Source: Corallincola holothuriorum (GTDB lineage: Bacteria; Pseudomonadota; Gammaproteobacteria; Enterobacterales; Neiellaceae). Taken from it: a DNA stretch of 64,000 nt. Location of the stretch: contig NZ_QPID01000002.1 in the NCBI RefSeq assembly GCF_003336225.1, positions 248,001-312,000 of the forward strand. Reading direction: 5' to 3'. Every line of letters starts with the position of its first letter. The first letter of the stretch is position 1. The position numbers and the translations under genes were made by a program. The notes beneath the pieces are model-generated. The model did not search any database and was not told the origin of the DNA. It worked only from the letters and a program-made list of their open reading frames with translations. Positions 36,240 to 48,608 of the stretch are shown here, piece by piece.

Positions 36240-36550
36240 AGAAAGTTAGCGTTTACGGTTTTACAAAATTTAAACAATTTAGCGATGGTACCGACTAAAA
36301 AGTGAACTGTCCGTCAACATTCCGACGTTTTGCTAACGGCATCACACAGCATTAGAATTCTGTAAAAAAGCCTGACGTAAACCTAGAGCGTCATAAAACA
36401 GGCGTTTGAAATTGTCATTGATGGCGCAATAGACATTGGTGGTGGAGGATCTGACTGTTTGAATGTTGGGTCGGCGATTAGCAAATGAATTTGCGCCTGA
36501 GTGAGATGACGCTATCTGTCTAAGTTACCCGTGGTGATACTGCAAATAAT
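36240..36550. other. Intergenic region between the amylase-pullulanase gene and leuD terminator
   Basis: About 310 bp with no gene seen. The left part should contain the promoter of the amylase-pullulanase gene (minus strand). Confidence 0.3.
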
Positions 36551-36580
36551 AAAAAAGGCTTCCCGAGGGAAGCCTTTTTT
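36551..36580 (-). terminator. Terminator of the leuABCD operon
   Basis: AAAAAAGGCTTCCC / GGGAAGCCTTTTTT stem, two-base loop. T-runs arise on both strands; it sits 20 bp after the leuD stop. Confidence 0.9.
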
Positions 36581-36599
36581 GTTGACCTGCTGTTAAGAA

Positions 36600-37205
36600 T
36601 TAACGACGCCAGGCAGGGATGTTATCTTCGTAGCTTTGGATCTGCTCTGCAAACTGCAACGTCCAACCGATGCTGTCCAACCCTTTCATGATGCATTCGC
36701 GATGGAAAGGATCAATATCAAAACTAAAGCTGGCACCACTTGGTGCGATCACCTTTTGGTTTTCCAGATCAACAGTGATCTTACTGCCTTCCTCTGCGAC
36801 GACCTCTTCGAACAGCTGCTGCACCTGCGCTTCTGTTAAGCGAATCGGCAGCATGCCGTTATTGATGGCATTGCCATAAAAGATGTCGGCAAAGGTCGGG
36901 GCTATCACGACTTGGAAGCCCATCTCTTTCAGTGCCCAGGGCGCGTGCTCACGGGAAGAGCCACAACCGAAATTCTCTCTCGCTAACAGAACTTCACCAC
37001 CCTTGTAACGTGGCGCGTTCAAAATAAAATCGGGATTCTCCTGCTCGCCCTCTTCATCCAAATAGCGCCAGTCATGAAAACAGTGCTGGCCAAAGCCAAC
37101 GCGTTCGACTTTAGTCAGAAACTGCTTTGGAATGATCTGATCGGTATCGACATGGGAGTGATCCAATGGCGCTGCCAAGCCGGTGAATGTAGTTATACCT
37201 GACAT
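36600..37205 (-). CDS. leuD: 3-isopropylmalate dehydratase small subunit
   Basis: 201 residues, usual length. It carries the swivelling aconitase domain motifs [11 protein letters not shown] and [16 protein letters not shown]. With LeuC it isomerises 2-isopropylmalate to 3-isopropylmalate in leucine synthesis. Last gene of leuABCD, 9 bp after leuC, followed by a strong terminator. Confidence 0.97.
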   Translation of the reverse strand: MSGITTFTGLAAPLDHSHVDTDQIIPKQFLTKVERVGFGQHCFHDWRYLDEEGEQENPDFILNAPRYKGGEVLLARENFGCGSSREHAPWALKEMGFQVVIAPTFADIFYGNAINNGMLPIRLTEAQVQQLFEEVVAEEGSKITVDLENQKVIAPSGASFSFDIDPFHRECIMKGLDSIGWTLQFAEQIQSYEDNIPAWRR

Positions 37206-37214
37206 GATCTGCTC

Positions 37215-38615
37215 CTATTTCAACTTGCGGATGTCAACGAAGTGACCTGCGACGGCGGCTGCCGCTGCCATTGCTGGGCTGACCAAGTGGGTGCGTCCGC
37301 CACGGCCCTGACGACCTTCAAAATTACGGTTCGAGGTGGAAGCGCAACGCTCTCCTGAACCTAGGCGATCATCATTCATTGCCAAACACATAGAGCAACC
37401 TGGCAAGCGCCATTCAAAACCGGCTTCGGTGAAGATCTTATCTAAGCCTTCCGCTTCCGCCTGCTTCTTCACCTGGCCTGAGCCCGGTACGACGATGGCT
37501 TCGATACCGGCAACAACTTTCTTGCCTTTGGCCACGTCAGCGGCCGCACGCAAATCTTCAATACGGCTGTTGGTACATGAACCAATAAACACCTTGTCGA
37601 CGGTCAGATCCGTTAGTTTCTGCCCCTCTTCTATGCCCATATAGGCCAGTGCCTTGCGGCAAGAGTCTGCTTCCACAGGATCTGCGAAGTCGTTTGGTTG
37701 TGGGATCGGAGAGTTGATACCGGTGACTTGGCCAGGATTAGTGCCCCAAGTGACCTGAGGTTCAATCTCGGCGGCGTCTAGTTCAACGACCGTATCAAAC
37801 TTGGCATCTACGTCAGATTTCAGCGTTTGCCAGTAAGCCACGGCCTCTTCCCAATCTTTGCCTTTCGGCGCAAATGGACGCCCCTGGAGGTAATCGGCGG
37901 TAGTTTGATCGGGTGCCACCAGACCAGCTTTGCCGCCAAACTCGATGCTCATATTACACAAGGTCATACGGCCTTCCATTGACAAGGCTTCAATGGCTTC
38001 GCCGCAATATTCAATGACATGGCCATTACCGCCTGCTGTGCCCACCTTGCCAATCACGGCCAGGATGATGTCTTTTGCGGTAATACCCGGCCCAGCTTTA
38101 CCTGTGACCTTAATCTGCATGGTTTTATAACGCGGCTGCTTCAAAGTTTGCGTTGCCATCACATGTTCAACTTCAGAGGTTCCGATGCCGAATGCGATAG
38201 CGCCGAAAGCGCCGTGGGTGGCGGTGTGTGAATCGCCACACACAATGGTGGTGCCAGGCAGGGTGAGGCCTTGCTCTGGCCCCATGACATGAACGATGCC
38301 CTGATTGATATGACCAATCTCATATAGGGTCACATCAAACTTTTCACAGTTATTGGCCAAGGTGCGCATCTGAGTTTCAGACTGCGGGCCACAGGCGTCT
38401 ATCGCCAATGAGCGTGTTGACACGTTGTGATCCATGGTGGCAAAGGTTTTGCCCGGTTGACGAAGAGGACGATCCATCAACTCTAAACCGGCAAATGCCT
38501 GCGGTGAGGTCACTTCGTGTACCAAGTGGCGGTCGATATAGATCACGGGCGTCTCGCCAGCTTCCTCACGTACCACATGATCATTGTAGATTTTCTCGTA
38601 TAAGGTCTGTGCCAT
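37215..38615 (-). CDS. leuC: 3-isopropylmalate dehydratase large subunit
   Basis: 466 residues, usual length. Aconitase-type [4Fe-4S] enzyme. Motifs: [33 protein letters not shown] and [13 protein letters not shown], with the three cluster Cys ligands in GSCTNS and GCSMC. It forms the LeuCD isomerase with LeuD. It lies 2 bp after leuB. Confidence 0.97.
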   Translation of the reverse strand: MAQTLYEKIYNDHVVREEAGETPVIYIDRHLVHEVTSPQAFAGLELMDRPLRQPGKTFATMDHNVSTRSLAIDACGPQSETQMRTLANNCEKFDVTLYEIGHINQGIVHVMGPEQGLTLPGTTIVCGDSHTATHGAFGAIAFGIGTSEVEHVMATQTLKQPRYKTMQIKVTGKAGPGITAKDIILAVIGKVGTAGGNGHVIEYCGEAIEALSMEGRMTLCNMSIEFGGKAGLVAPDQTTADYLQGRPFAPKGKDWEEAVAYWQTLKSDVDAKFDTVVELDAAEIEPQVTWGTNPGQVTGINSPIPQPNDFADPVEADSCRKALAYMGIEEGQKLTDLTVDKVFIGSCTNSRIEDLRAAADVAKGKKVVAGIEAIVVPGSGQVKKQAEAEGLDKIFTEAGFEWRLPGCSMCLAMNDDRLGSGERCASTSNRNFEGRQGRGGRTHLVSPAMAAAAAVAGHFVDIRKLK

Positions 38616-38617
38616 GA

Positions 38618-41283
<2,666 letters not shown>

Positions 41284-41324
41284 GGTGCCCCCTGATGGCG
41301 TCTAGTTGCTTTCGCTTAAACAAT

Positions 41325-41350
41325 AAAAAAACCCGCGCTTGCTGCACGGG
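41325..41350 (-). terminator. leu operon attenuator (leader terminator)
   Basis: On the minus strand CCCGTGC / GCGCGGG with an AGCAA loop and a run of T, 40 bp before leuA. The 10-bp sequence of its 3' arm (plus strand 41329-41338) is repeated exactly at 41391-41400 inside the leader gene, so the 5' arm can pair with either copy: an antiterminator/terminator switch. Confidence 0.85.
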
Positions 41351-41372
41351 TTTTTTGTTCTGTCCGGTCGTA

Positions 41373-41456
41373 TTATACGGTCGGCATGACAAACCCGCGC
41401 AGGCGAACTGCGAGCAGTAGTAGGTTTAGTCGTAGGATATGCCGAATTGAATTCAC
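41373..41456 (-). CDS. leuL: leu operon leader peptide
   Basis: A 27-residue ORF from GTG on the minus strand, with four consecutive Leu codons (CTA CTA CTG CTC) inside LRLNLLLLAVRLRG, ending 23 bp before the attenuator stem. The peptide resembles other gammaproteobacterial LeuL leaders (run of Leu, then a basic LRG). Ribosome stalling at the Leu run when charged tRNA-Leu is scarce would favour the antiterminator and leuABCD expression. The start is the weakest point, since its ribosome binding site is poor. Confidence 0.8.
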   Translation of the reverse strand: MNSIRHILRLNLLLLAVRLRGFVMPTV

Positions 41457-41696
41457 GTTACCGTCAGTTTTGTAATGTCAATATCACTAATGCTGCTATG
41501 TGTACTTTGTGATAGGGGTTACTGTCAAGAGATATTTCCATCTGAGTTTATTTAAGGATGAGATTAAGAGCGTGCGCTAGCCCCCAGTTGTACTACGCAA
41601 CGGGTTGTTGTTGCTCGCCTTTTGCTATTGATTTGCTAGCATGATAGATGCCGTGCGCTATTGCACAGGGAGTTTTATGTCTGGGATAACGGCAAG

Positions 41697-44600
41697 ATGA
41701 AACTAAGGAATCTATTCCTGTTCGGGGTTGGCAGTATCGTGCTGCTGTCACTGGTGTCTGTGGGGCTGTTAACTGCGGCAGCCTACCGTGAAGCGCTACT
41801 TGAACAAACCGAACTGCGGTTAAGTACGCTCGCCGATTCTCAAGCGAAGCGCATTGAAGCGTATCTGCGTCAAAGCCGGGAGCGGGTTGCATTGATCGCC
41901 AGCCGCACCCAGTTGCGTCGCTCTTTGCTGACCTATAACAACACGGGGGATACGCAAGAGCTGATCCGTATCCGTCGTATCCTCAAAGATGCCCAATTCA
42001 CTTTGCCTGATCTGTTTGCTGTTTCTGTTCTCGACCTTAAGGGCCGGCTGGTAGCCAGCTCAAATGAGGGGCTGATTGGACGGAATATGGCAGAGCATCG
42101 GGCGTTTATCATCGGCTCCTCCCGGGTGCAAACCGGTATCTATGAGCGGGAAGGTGGCTTAATCCTAAATTTACTTAGTGCGCCATTGGTGCTGGAAAGT
42201 GATTTTTTAGGGGTAATCTTGGTACATAGCCGCGTCAGTGGGGTTTTTGATGTCAGCTCTGACTACAGTCATTTAGGTGAAAGCGGTGAGACTTTAGTCA
42301 TTAGTTACAACAAAGAAGGCAAGCCTGTTTATCTCACTCCCCGACGTTTTGTTCCCAGCAAAGTGCTGGTTGAGATCGCCAGCGATGATGAAAGTTCGCC
42401 TGAAATGTTGGCGTTAGCCGGGCAAGAACAGTTTATTGAACAAGCGACGGGCTACCACGGCTTGCCTGTAGTCGCTGCCGTTCGTTATCTGGCAGAAGCG
42501 GATTGGGGGTTGGTTGTTACCCTTAATCACGAGGAAGCATTTGCATCACACGCCGCGATGACAAATCGGTTACTGATTATCGCGGGCACGGTTTTGCCAC
42601 TGGCACTGTTGCTGATCATTATCGTTGTGCGCCGGGTAACGAAGCCGTTGCTGGGGCTGACTAAGGTCGCTGCGGGTATCAAACTAGGGAATTACGACCA
42701 GCGAGTGACAGCTACGGGAGCATTGGAAGTGCGACTGCTGGCAGATACGTTCAACCAGATGGCTGACTCCATGACCAAGCTCAATCGGGAGTTGAATGAC
42801 AGTAATTTGCAACTTGAAGATGTGTTGGGGCAACGCACCGCTGAACTTGAGTTAATGACGCGTGCCGAACAGCAAGGACGTGCGCTGTTGGAGGCGTCCC
42901 CAGATGCCATTTTGGTGGTTAACCATGAGGGGGTGATCACCGTAGCCAATGAGCGTGCGATCCAACGTTTCGGTTATCGTCATGACGAGTTGGTGAGCGG
43001 CTCAGTGGAAATGTTGATCCCGTTTAATAGGCGGGTTCAGCATAGCTCGTGGATGGCCCAGTATTTTGCCGACCCCAGAATGAGAACCATGGGCGCAGGA
43101 CTGGACATCTTAGCCATGTGTAAAAACGGCGCCATGTTTCCTGCCGAAATCAGCTTGAGCCCCATAGAGTTGGAACAGGCTAAATTGGTGTTGGTGACCA
43201 TACGGGATATCACTGAACAGAAGCTTTCTCAGGAAGCGTTGCTGGAAAGTGAGCATCGACTTAATTTAGCGATGACAGCATCTAATGACGGTATCTGGGA
43301 CTGGCAAATACAAACTGGGGAAGTTTATTTTAGTCCTCGTTGGTATGGCATGTTGGGTTACCAGCCTGGCGAACTGCCTAATGTCTTGGAAACCTTCTCC
43401 CACCTAATGCATGACGATGATCGTGACGCGACATTCGAAGCTGTACAGGCGGTGATTGATAACCCCGAACTGCGTAACTATCAGCGTGAATTTCGCATGC
43501 GTACCAAGCAGGGGGGATATCGCTGGATCCTCGCTCGAGGCTCTGTCACCGAGCGCAATGAGCAGGGCGAAGCACTGCGTATGGTGGGAACCCACATCGA
43601 CATCACTAGCCGCAAAGCGGTTGAGGAAGCGATGCGGGAAAGTGAGCGCAAAGTTTCACTGTTGATGAGTAACTTGCCGGGCATTGCCTACCGTTGTGCC
43701 AATGACACCCATTGGACGATGGAATACCTGAGTCCTGCATTTCATAAAGTGACCGGCTACGCCACTGAACGTTTTGTGATGGGTGGCGACAGCCAGTTCA
43801 GTGAGATTATTCATCAGCAGGATCGCGATCGTGTTTGGGCGGAAGTGCAGGGCGCGGTAGCGAAGCGCGAACAGTACACCGTTGAGTATCGTATTCTCCA
43901 TGCTGACGGCAGCTACCGTTGGTTATGGGAGCAGGGTGCCGGTGTATTTGATGAGAATGGCAAACTGCAGGCGCTAGAGGGCTTTATGATGGATGACACG
44001 CAACGTCGCCATGCCCAGGATCAGTTGTATCGCCTGAATGAAGAGCTTGAAGATCGCGTCAGGCTGCGCACATCCGAGTTAAAGCACACCAATGAAGCCC
44101 TACTTGGAGCGAAACAGGAAGCTGAAAAAGCCAATCGCGCTAAGAGTGAATTTCTGGCCAATATGAGCCACGAAATTCGTACACCAATGAATGCGATCCT
44201 TGGTTTATCGCAATTGGCGCTAAGTACGTCGTTGGATGAGCGGCAAAAAGATTATGTCAGTAAAATTTGGGGGGCTTCCAATAGCCTGCTCGATATCATC
44301 AATGACATTCTTGATTTCTCCAAAATTGAAGCTGGCAAGATGGATCTGGAAGATGCGCCATTCTATGTCGAAGATGTGATTGAAAATGCTTCCAGTGTCG
44401 TGCAGTTAAAAATCCAGGAGAAAGGCCTGAAACTGAATGTCGATATTGGCCAAGATGTGCCGGATCGGATGATGGGGGATTCCCTTCGTATTGGCCAGGT
44501 TTTGATTAACTTGATTAACAATGCGGTGAAATTTACCTCCGAAGGTAGTATCTCAATCAAGGTGACGAACCTACGTGGCAGTGAGGCGGAAACGTATTTG

Positions 44601-45899
44601 CAGTTTGCTGTGACCGACACGGGGATCGGCATTTCAGCAGCACAGTGTGAGCTGCTCTTCAAAGCGTTTACGCAGGCGGATTCGTCCACCACGCGTAAAT
44701 ACGGTGGTACCGGTTTGGGATTAACGATTTCTCGCCGTCTCGTCGAGATGATGGGGGGGGAGATCTGGGTGCAAAGTGAGCCAGATAAAGGCTCGACTTT
44801 CTTCTTTACTATCCGTGGCAGCAACGAAATTTTGGTAGAAGAGAGTGCGCTGGAAAGTTACGCCGACGACCGTATATTGAGAGATATTTTGCATAATAAG
44901 CAGGTCTTGTTGGTTGAAGATAATCAGATTAATCAACAGGTAGCGCAGGAGATGCTGAGATTGGTCGGGATCGATGTCAGCATAGCGAATCATGGTCAGG
45001 AAGCGCTGACACTGTTAGATAAGCACCAATTTGATGCCGTGCTGATGGATGTACAGATGCCGGTATTAGATGGTTATGAGGCGACGAGGGCGCTGCGGAA
45101 AATCCCCCGGTTTGCCGAACTTCCCGTCATCGCGATGACGGCCAATGCCATGGCCGGTGATCGTGAAAAGTGTCTTGCTTCTGGGATGAACGATCATATT
45201 TCGAAACCGGTACTGCAAGAAGATCTATACCGCACATTAGCGTTGTGGATAGATCCGGATCGCGCATTGGCCTCTTCTCTTGAAGCGGGCGCTGGTGATC
45301 GTCCCTCTAGGGAGGCTGAGGAGGTTGTGCTCGATGCTGATTTTGGTTTACGCCAGATGTCCGGCAATAAGAAGGCATGGCACTCAACTCTGGATATATT
45401 CGCCCGTGATTATCAAGAGGTTGTAGGTCGGCTCCGCGCTTTTGAACAGCAGCAGAATTGGCAAGAAGCTGAACGGGTTGCGCATACGCTAAAAGGGGTT
45501 GCGGCAAACTTAGGAATGACCAAGTTGGCGGCGATATCCGCTGTGTTTGAAGCCAATTATGGACAACAGAATGCTGCCACAGCGCAAGCGTTCGATGATC
45601 TGACGAAAGCGGTTGCGGATGTGATGGCTGAAATTGAGCGGTTGCAGCTGGAGCAATCTGTACCTGCATCGCTCCCTGATGAGCAGACCAACGAGGTGGA
45701 TGTTGCGCTACTGTGGCAAACCCTACGGCAGAAGTTGCAAGACAATGACTTTATCGCTGATGACGAGCTGGATCAGCTAGCGACAGCGTTGCCTGAGCAA
45801 CAAGAGGATTTTGAGTTATTGCGACAACATATTGATAGCTTTGATTATGAACAAGCGCTGCTGGTGGCTGATAAGTTACTGGCGGGCTTATCTAGTTGA
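41697..45899 (+). CDS. Hybrid sensor histidine kinase (Cache-like, HAMP, three PAS, HisKA, HATPase, REC, HPt)
   Basis: 1400 residues from the ATG at 41697, which begins with MKLRNLFLFG just before TM1; a TTG at 41661 would add 12. TM1 is at ~5-27, a periplasmic Cache-like sensor at ~28-290, TM2 at ~291-311 and HAMP at ~312-366. PAS domains lie at ~398-513, ~518-643 and ~648-773. HisKA has His825 in MSHEIRTPMN, followed by HATPase_c (DTGIGI, GTGLGLTI), a receiver with Asp1118 (LMDVQMP) and HPt with His1263 (AHTLKGVAANLG). The C-terminal ~65 residues match the tails of the two other hybrid kinases. It is transcribed away from leuABCD and convergent with narP-narQ. Signal and output are unknown. 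Confidence 0.93.
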   Translation: MKLRNLFLFGVGSIVLLSLVSVGLLTAAAYREALLEQTELRLSTLADSQAKRIEAYLRQSRERVALIASRTQLRRSLLTYNNTGDTQELIRIRRILKDAQFTLPDLFAVSVLDLKGRLVASSNEGLIGRNMAEHRAFIIGSSRVQTGIYEREGGLILNLLSAPLVLESDFLGVILVHSRVSGVFDVSSDYSHLGESGETLVISYNKEGKPVYLTPRRFVPSKVLVEIASDDESSPEMLALAGQEQFIEQATGYHGLPVVAAVRYLAEADWGLVVTLNHEEAFASHAAMTNRLLIIAGTVLPLALLLIIIVVRRVTKPLLGLTKVAAGIKLGNYDQRVTATGALEVRLLADTFNQMADSMTKLNRELNDSNLQLEDVLGQRTAELELMTRAEQQGRALLEASPDAILVVNHEGVITVANERAIQRFGYRHDELVSGSVEMLIPFNRRVQHSSWMAQYFADPRMRTMGAGLDILAMCKNGAMFPAEISLSPIELEQAKLVLVTIRDITEQKLSQEALLESEHRLNLAMTASNDGIWDWQIQTGEVYFSPRWYGMLGYQPGELPNVLETFSHLMHDDDRDATFEAVQAVIDNPELRNYQREFRMRTKQGGYRWILARGSVTERNEQGEALRMVGTHIDITSRKAVEEAMRESERKVSLLMSNLPGIAYRCANDTHWTMEYLSPAFHKVTGYATERFVMGGDSQFSEIIHQQDRDRVWAEVQGAVAKREQYTVEYRILHADGSYRWLWEQGAGVFDENGKLQALEGFMMDDTQRRHAQDQLYRLNEELEDRVRLRTSELKHTNEALLGAKQEAEKANRAKSEFLANMSHEIRTPMNAILGLSQLALSTSLDERQKDYVSKIWGASNSLLDIINDILDFSKIEAGKMDLEDAPFYVEDVIENASSVVQLKIQEKGLKLNVDIGQDVPDRMMGDSLRIGQVLINLINNAVKFTSEGSISIKVTNLRGSEAETYLQFAVTDTGIGISAAQCELLFKAFTQADSSTTRKYGGTGLGLTISRRLVEMMGGEIWVQSEPDKGSTFFFTIRGSNEILVEESALESYADDRILRDILHNKQVLLVEDNQINQQVAQEMLRLVGIDVSIANHGQEALTLLDKHQFDAVLMDVQMPVLDGYEATRALRKIPRFAELPVIAMTANAMAGDREKCLASGMNDHISKPVLQEDLYRTLALWIDPDRALASSLEAGAGDRPSREAEEVVLDADFGLRQMSGNKKAWHSTLDIFARDYQEVVGRLRAFEQQQNWQEAERVAHTLKGVAANLGMTKLAAISAVFEANYGQQNAATAQAFDDLTKAVADVMAEIERLQLEQSVPASLPDEQTNEVDVALLWQTLRQKLQDNDFIADDELDQLATALPEQQEDFELLRQHIDSFDYEQALLVADKLLAGLSS

Positions 45900-45918
45900 G
45901 CTTTTGTAAGCCGATTTA

Positions 45919-45943
45919 CCAGACCCTGATGGTCAGAGTCTGG
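45919..45943. terminator. Hairpin between convergent kinase gene and narP
   Basis: CCAGAC-CTGA / TCAG-GTCTGG stem with one C/A mismatch and a three-base loop. There is no strong T-run, so termination is probable, not certain. Confidence 0.55.
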
Positions 45944-45958
45944 TGGGCTTAATTGCAA

Positions 45959-46594
45959 TCAACTTAAAAACCATACCGCAGCTTCAACCCGGCTCTTCAT
46001 GCCTAGTTTTTTCAGTAGGCTTTTAACGTGAACTTTTACTGTCCCTTCTGAGATATGCAGCGTCTCGCCAATCTCGCGGTTACTGTTGCCTTTGGCGATA
46101 AGCGCCAGGATCTCGCTTTCCCGACGGGTGATAGCACTGAGCTTTTCATCTTTCGGGGTCTGTTCCGCCTGTGGCCGTTTTAGCAGGTAGCCTGCGATCT
46201 CTTTACTCAGCACTTGCTCACCATTGGCAGCCAAACGCAAAGAGCTCAGCATATGCTCTGGCTCCATATCTTTTAGCAGATAACCATTAGCGCCTTGGCT
46301 GAGCATGGAGATGACATCTTCGTAGGCATCAGAGACGGTTAATGCGATGACATGACAGTCGACGCCCTCTGCACGTAGCTCCTTGAGGGTGTCTAAGCCG
46401 CTCATGCCTTTCATATTCAGATCGAGCAAGATAAGGTCTGGGCGTCGGTGCAGTGCTAATGCAACCGCTTCTTCACCGTTGCTAGCCTCGCCAACTAACT
46501 GAAATGCTTCATCTAATGCCAGCAATTGGATAACGCCTTTGCGCATCAATGGATGATCATCTACGACTAATACGCGATGCATCTGACTACTCAT
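45959..46594 (-). CDS. narP: Nitrate/nitrite response regulator, NarL/FixJ family
   Basis: About 211 residues from the ATG preceded by GGGAG; a GTG one codon upstream is possible. Receiver domain: VVDDHPLMRKG, Asp in ILLDLNMKGMSG, Lys in YLLKDMEP. C-terminal LuxR-type HTH: ITRRESEILALIAKGNSNRE and LHISEGTVKVHVKSLLKKLG. It resembles NarP/NarL closely and follows a NarQ-like kinase by 15 bp, so it should bind NarP heptamer sites and control nap genes according to nitrate. NarP and NarL cannot be separated for sure by eye. Confidence 0.85.
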   Translation of the reverse strand: MSSQMHRVLVVDDHPLMRKGVIQLLALDEAFQLVGEASNGEEAVALALHRRPDLILLDLNMKGMSGLDTLKELRAEGVDCHVIALTVSDAYEDVISMLSQGANGYLLKDMEPEHMLSSLRLAANGEQVLSKEIAGYLLKRPQAEQTPKDEKLSAITRRESEILALIAKGNSNREIGETLHISEGTVKVHVKSLLKKLGMKSRVEAAVWFLS

Positions 46595-46608
46595 CACTTC
46601 TCCCTTAT

Positions 46609-48369
46609 TTACGTGACGCTGTTACCAACCGCTGGAAAACAGAGCGACACTAAAGTACCACCGTCAGGCTTATTTGCAATTTCCAACCCACCATCGAGGG
46701 ATTCCGCGCGCTCTTTCATGATCGCCACGCCGTAGTGGTGAAGCTTGTTCGGTACTTCACCGCCGATCCCTTTGCCATCATCTTCTACCTGAATGTCGAT
46801 CTTACCTTCGCCGTCATAAACACAGCGTACAAAGATCTGTTTAGCATCAGCATGTTTGATGGCGTTTATCACCGCTTCGCGAACAATCTGTAGCACGTGG
46901 ATGTACTGATGGGGGGGTAATGGGTATTCAGATACGCGATAATCCAGTTGCAGTTGCGCCTCGGTTTGAGGTTGTAACTGTTTGAGCACGGTATTGATGG
47001 CTGTTTTTAGGTTGTCATCTTTCACCGATAGGCGGAACGTACTGAGCAGTTCGCGCAGTTGTCGATACGCAGAGTTTAGGCCGGTATTCAGATCTGCCAT
47101 AATTGCACTGCTTGGGCCTTCGACGTCCTGGGTTGCGCGTCGCAGTAGTGTCAATTGGATCTTCAGATAAGAGAGAGATTGAGCCAGCGAATCATGCAGC
47201 TCGCGGGCGATAATCGAACGCTCTTCCATCAGCAAAAGTTGCTGCTCTTGCTGCAGCAATAACTCTACGTGCAACACTTTTGATATCAGCCGGCTGAAGG
47301 TAGACATCAATCGTAGTTCATTTTCATCCAACTCTTCAGCTGAGATTAATTCCAGATGCCCCAGCGATATATCGTTTATGTAAAGGGCAAAACAGACCCT
47401 TGGCCCGCCTACGGTCATATCGCCTACGCTACTTCTGTCTCGCAGCGCGTGGGCCAGCTGTGGATTAATGGTGGCTTGCATCGCGTTGATACGGGTGTTA
47501 TCGATGATTTTATTCATTAGCTCAGTGATCTGGGCATCATCAACATGGCTGACATGCACAGCTTCCGAGCACTGAAACAGTACTGATAAGGTGTTGTTGG
47601 CCAAGTGTAGCTTTTCAGTTTTCTCTGCCACTTTCTGGTTTAGGTCTTCGTACAGCTTGGCCAGGTCCGCGGCCATGTCATTAAAGGCATCAGACAGCAA
47701 ACCTAGCTCGTCGGCTTTACCTGTTTTCACTTTCACTGAGAAATCGCCACGCTTCACTTGATAGGCGGCATGAAGCAGTAACTTAAGCGGCTGTACCACC
47801 TGATTGCTGACGAAGCGTATGGCAAAGACGGCCGTGGCAAGCAGCACCAGCAAGCAGATCGCTTCAAATAGCACCAACATAGCCACTTTGTCTTCTAGGT
47901 GGCTTTGCAGTAGAAACACCAGTTTGTCGATACGGTCGACAAAGCTTTTTACTTCTGCCAGATACAGCGGCCGCTTTGCCGGGTCAGTGAGGTGTGCTTT
48001 AAGCACTTGCCACTCATCAAGGATCGCTTGGTATTTACGTTTCAGCGGCGGTGGTGTGTTGCGATCTAATAGTTTGGCTAAGGCGGGTTCATGCAGAGAG
48101 TGTTCAAATGCCACTATTTTGGCTTGGATCTCTGCTTCTGGCGCTTTGGTTTCGATACTGTAGGCCATGCGGTAGTTTTGCATCCGCAATGAACCAGAGA
48201 CATTAATCGCACGGGCGTCAGAATGGCTTTGTAACAGGGTAAGTATCGACACCGAGATAGCGAGTGCGGCCATTACTACCATCAGTGTCATGGTGCGGCT
48301 GATCACCCGAGTCAGTGAATGTTTCGGAACAGATGGTTGTGTTTCAATGTCTTGCAGTGTTTTGGTCAT
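46609..48369 (-). CDS. narQ: Nitrate/nitrite sensor histidine kinase, NarQ/NarX type
   Basis: 586 residues. TM1 is followed by the nitrate-binding P-box (ARAINVSGSLRMQNYRMAYS), the hallmark of NarX/NarQ sensors. After a short periplasmic domain come TM2 (VLFEAICLLVLLATAVFAIRF), HAMP, a GAF-like signalling region and a HisKA_3 dimerisation domain with the phospho-acceptor His in ARELHDSLAQSLSYLK. The HATPase has VEDDGKGIGG. It phosphorylates the downstream-encoded NarP-like regulator. Its position next to moaA and napEFDABC supports nitrate-respiration control. Confidence 0.88.
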   Translation of the reverse strand: MTKTLQDIETQPSVPKHSLTRVISRTMTLMVVMAALAISVSILTLLQSHSDARAINVSGSLRMQNYRMAYSIETKAPEAEIQAKIVAFEHSLHEPALAKLLDRNTPPPLKRKYQAILDEWQVLKAHLTDPAKRPLYLAEVKSFVDRIDKLVFLLQSHLEDKVAMLVLFEAICLLVLLATAVFAIRFVSNQVVQPLKLLLHAAYQVKRGDFSVKVKTGKADELGLLSDAFNDMAADLAKLYEDLNQKVAEKTEKLHLANNTLSVLFQCSEAVHVSHVDDAQITELMNKIIDNTRINAMQATINPQLAHALRDRSSVGDMTVGGPRVCFALYINDISLGHLELISAEELDENELRLMSTFSRLISKVLHVELLLQQEQQLLLMEERSIIARELHDSLAQSLSYLKIQLTLLRRATQDVEGPSSAIMADLNTGLNSAYRQLRELLSTFRLSVKDDNLKTAINTVLKQLQPQTEAQLQLDYRVSEYPLPPHQYIHVLQIVREAVINAIKHADAKQIFVRCVYDGEGKIDIQVEDDGKGIGGEVPNKLHHYGVAIMKERAESLDGGLEIANKPDGGTLVSLCFPAVGNSVT

Positions 48370-48477
48370 CCAATTACCTGATACAAATCAACATAGGTTT
48401 CGAATTTAGTTCAAATTACCACTTAGGGGTGATTGTTCCTAATCGGTGTTTATGAGGTAGACTTGAATATGCACAAC

Positions 48478-48608
48478 TGTGCAGACACCGAGCCCTCTCG
48501 CCCTAAGTTTTCTGCTGTGGCTGAGTAATAAGGAGTGGGGGCCGTGGCAATTTCGCCACCAGGGTTGCCGTAGAAATGCGTCAGCCTCCCATGCTTGGAA
48601 AGGTGCCC
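48478..48608 (+). promoter_or_regulatory. Molybdenum cofactor (Moco) riboswitch
   Basis: The moaA leader shows the conserved landmarks of the Moco RNA motif: ACACCGAGCC near the 5' side (from 48485), intervening hairpins (for example TGGC...GCCA near 48545-48558), and CAGCCTCCC followed by GGAAAGGTGCC at the 3' side. ACACC can pair with GGTG next to the start codon, so folding would cover part of the ribosome binding site GGAAAGG. This fits cofactor-mediated repression of translation, as in Escherichia coli moaA. Confidence 0.8.

Noticed and set aside
41499-41529. leu promoter with TTGACA (minus strand) and TACACA
   Set aside because: The -35 is perfect, but the only -10 candidate is poor and spaced 19 bp, so no call is made.
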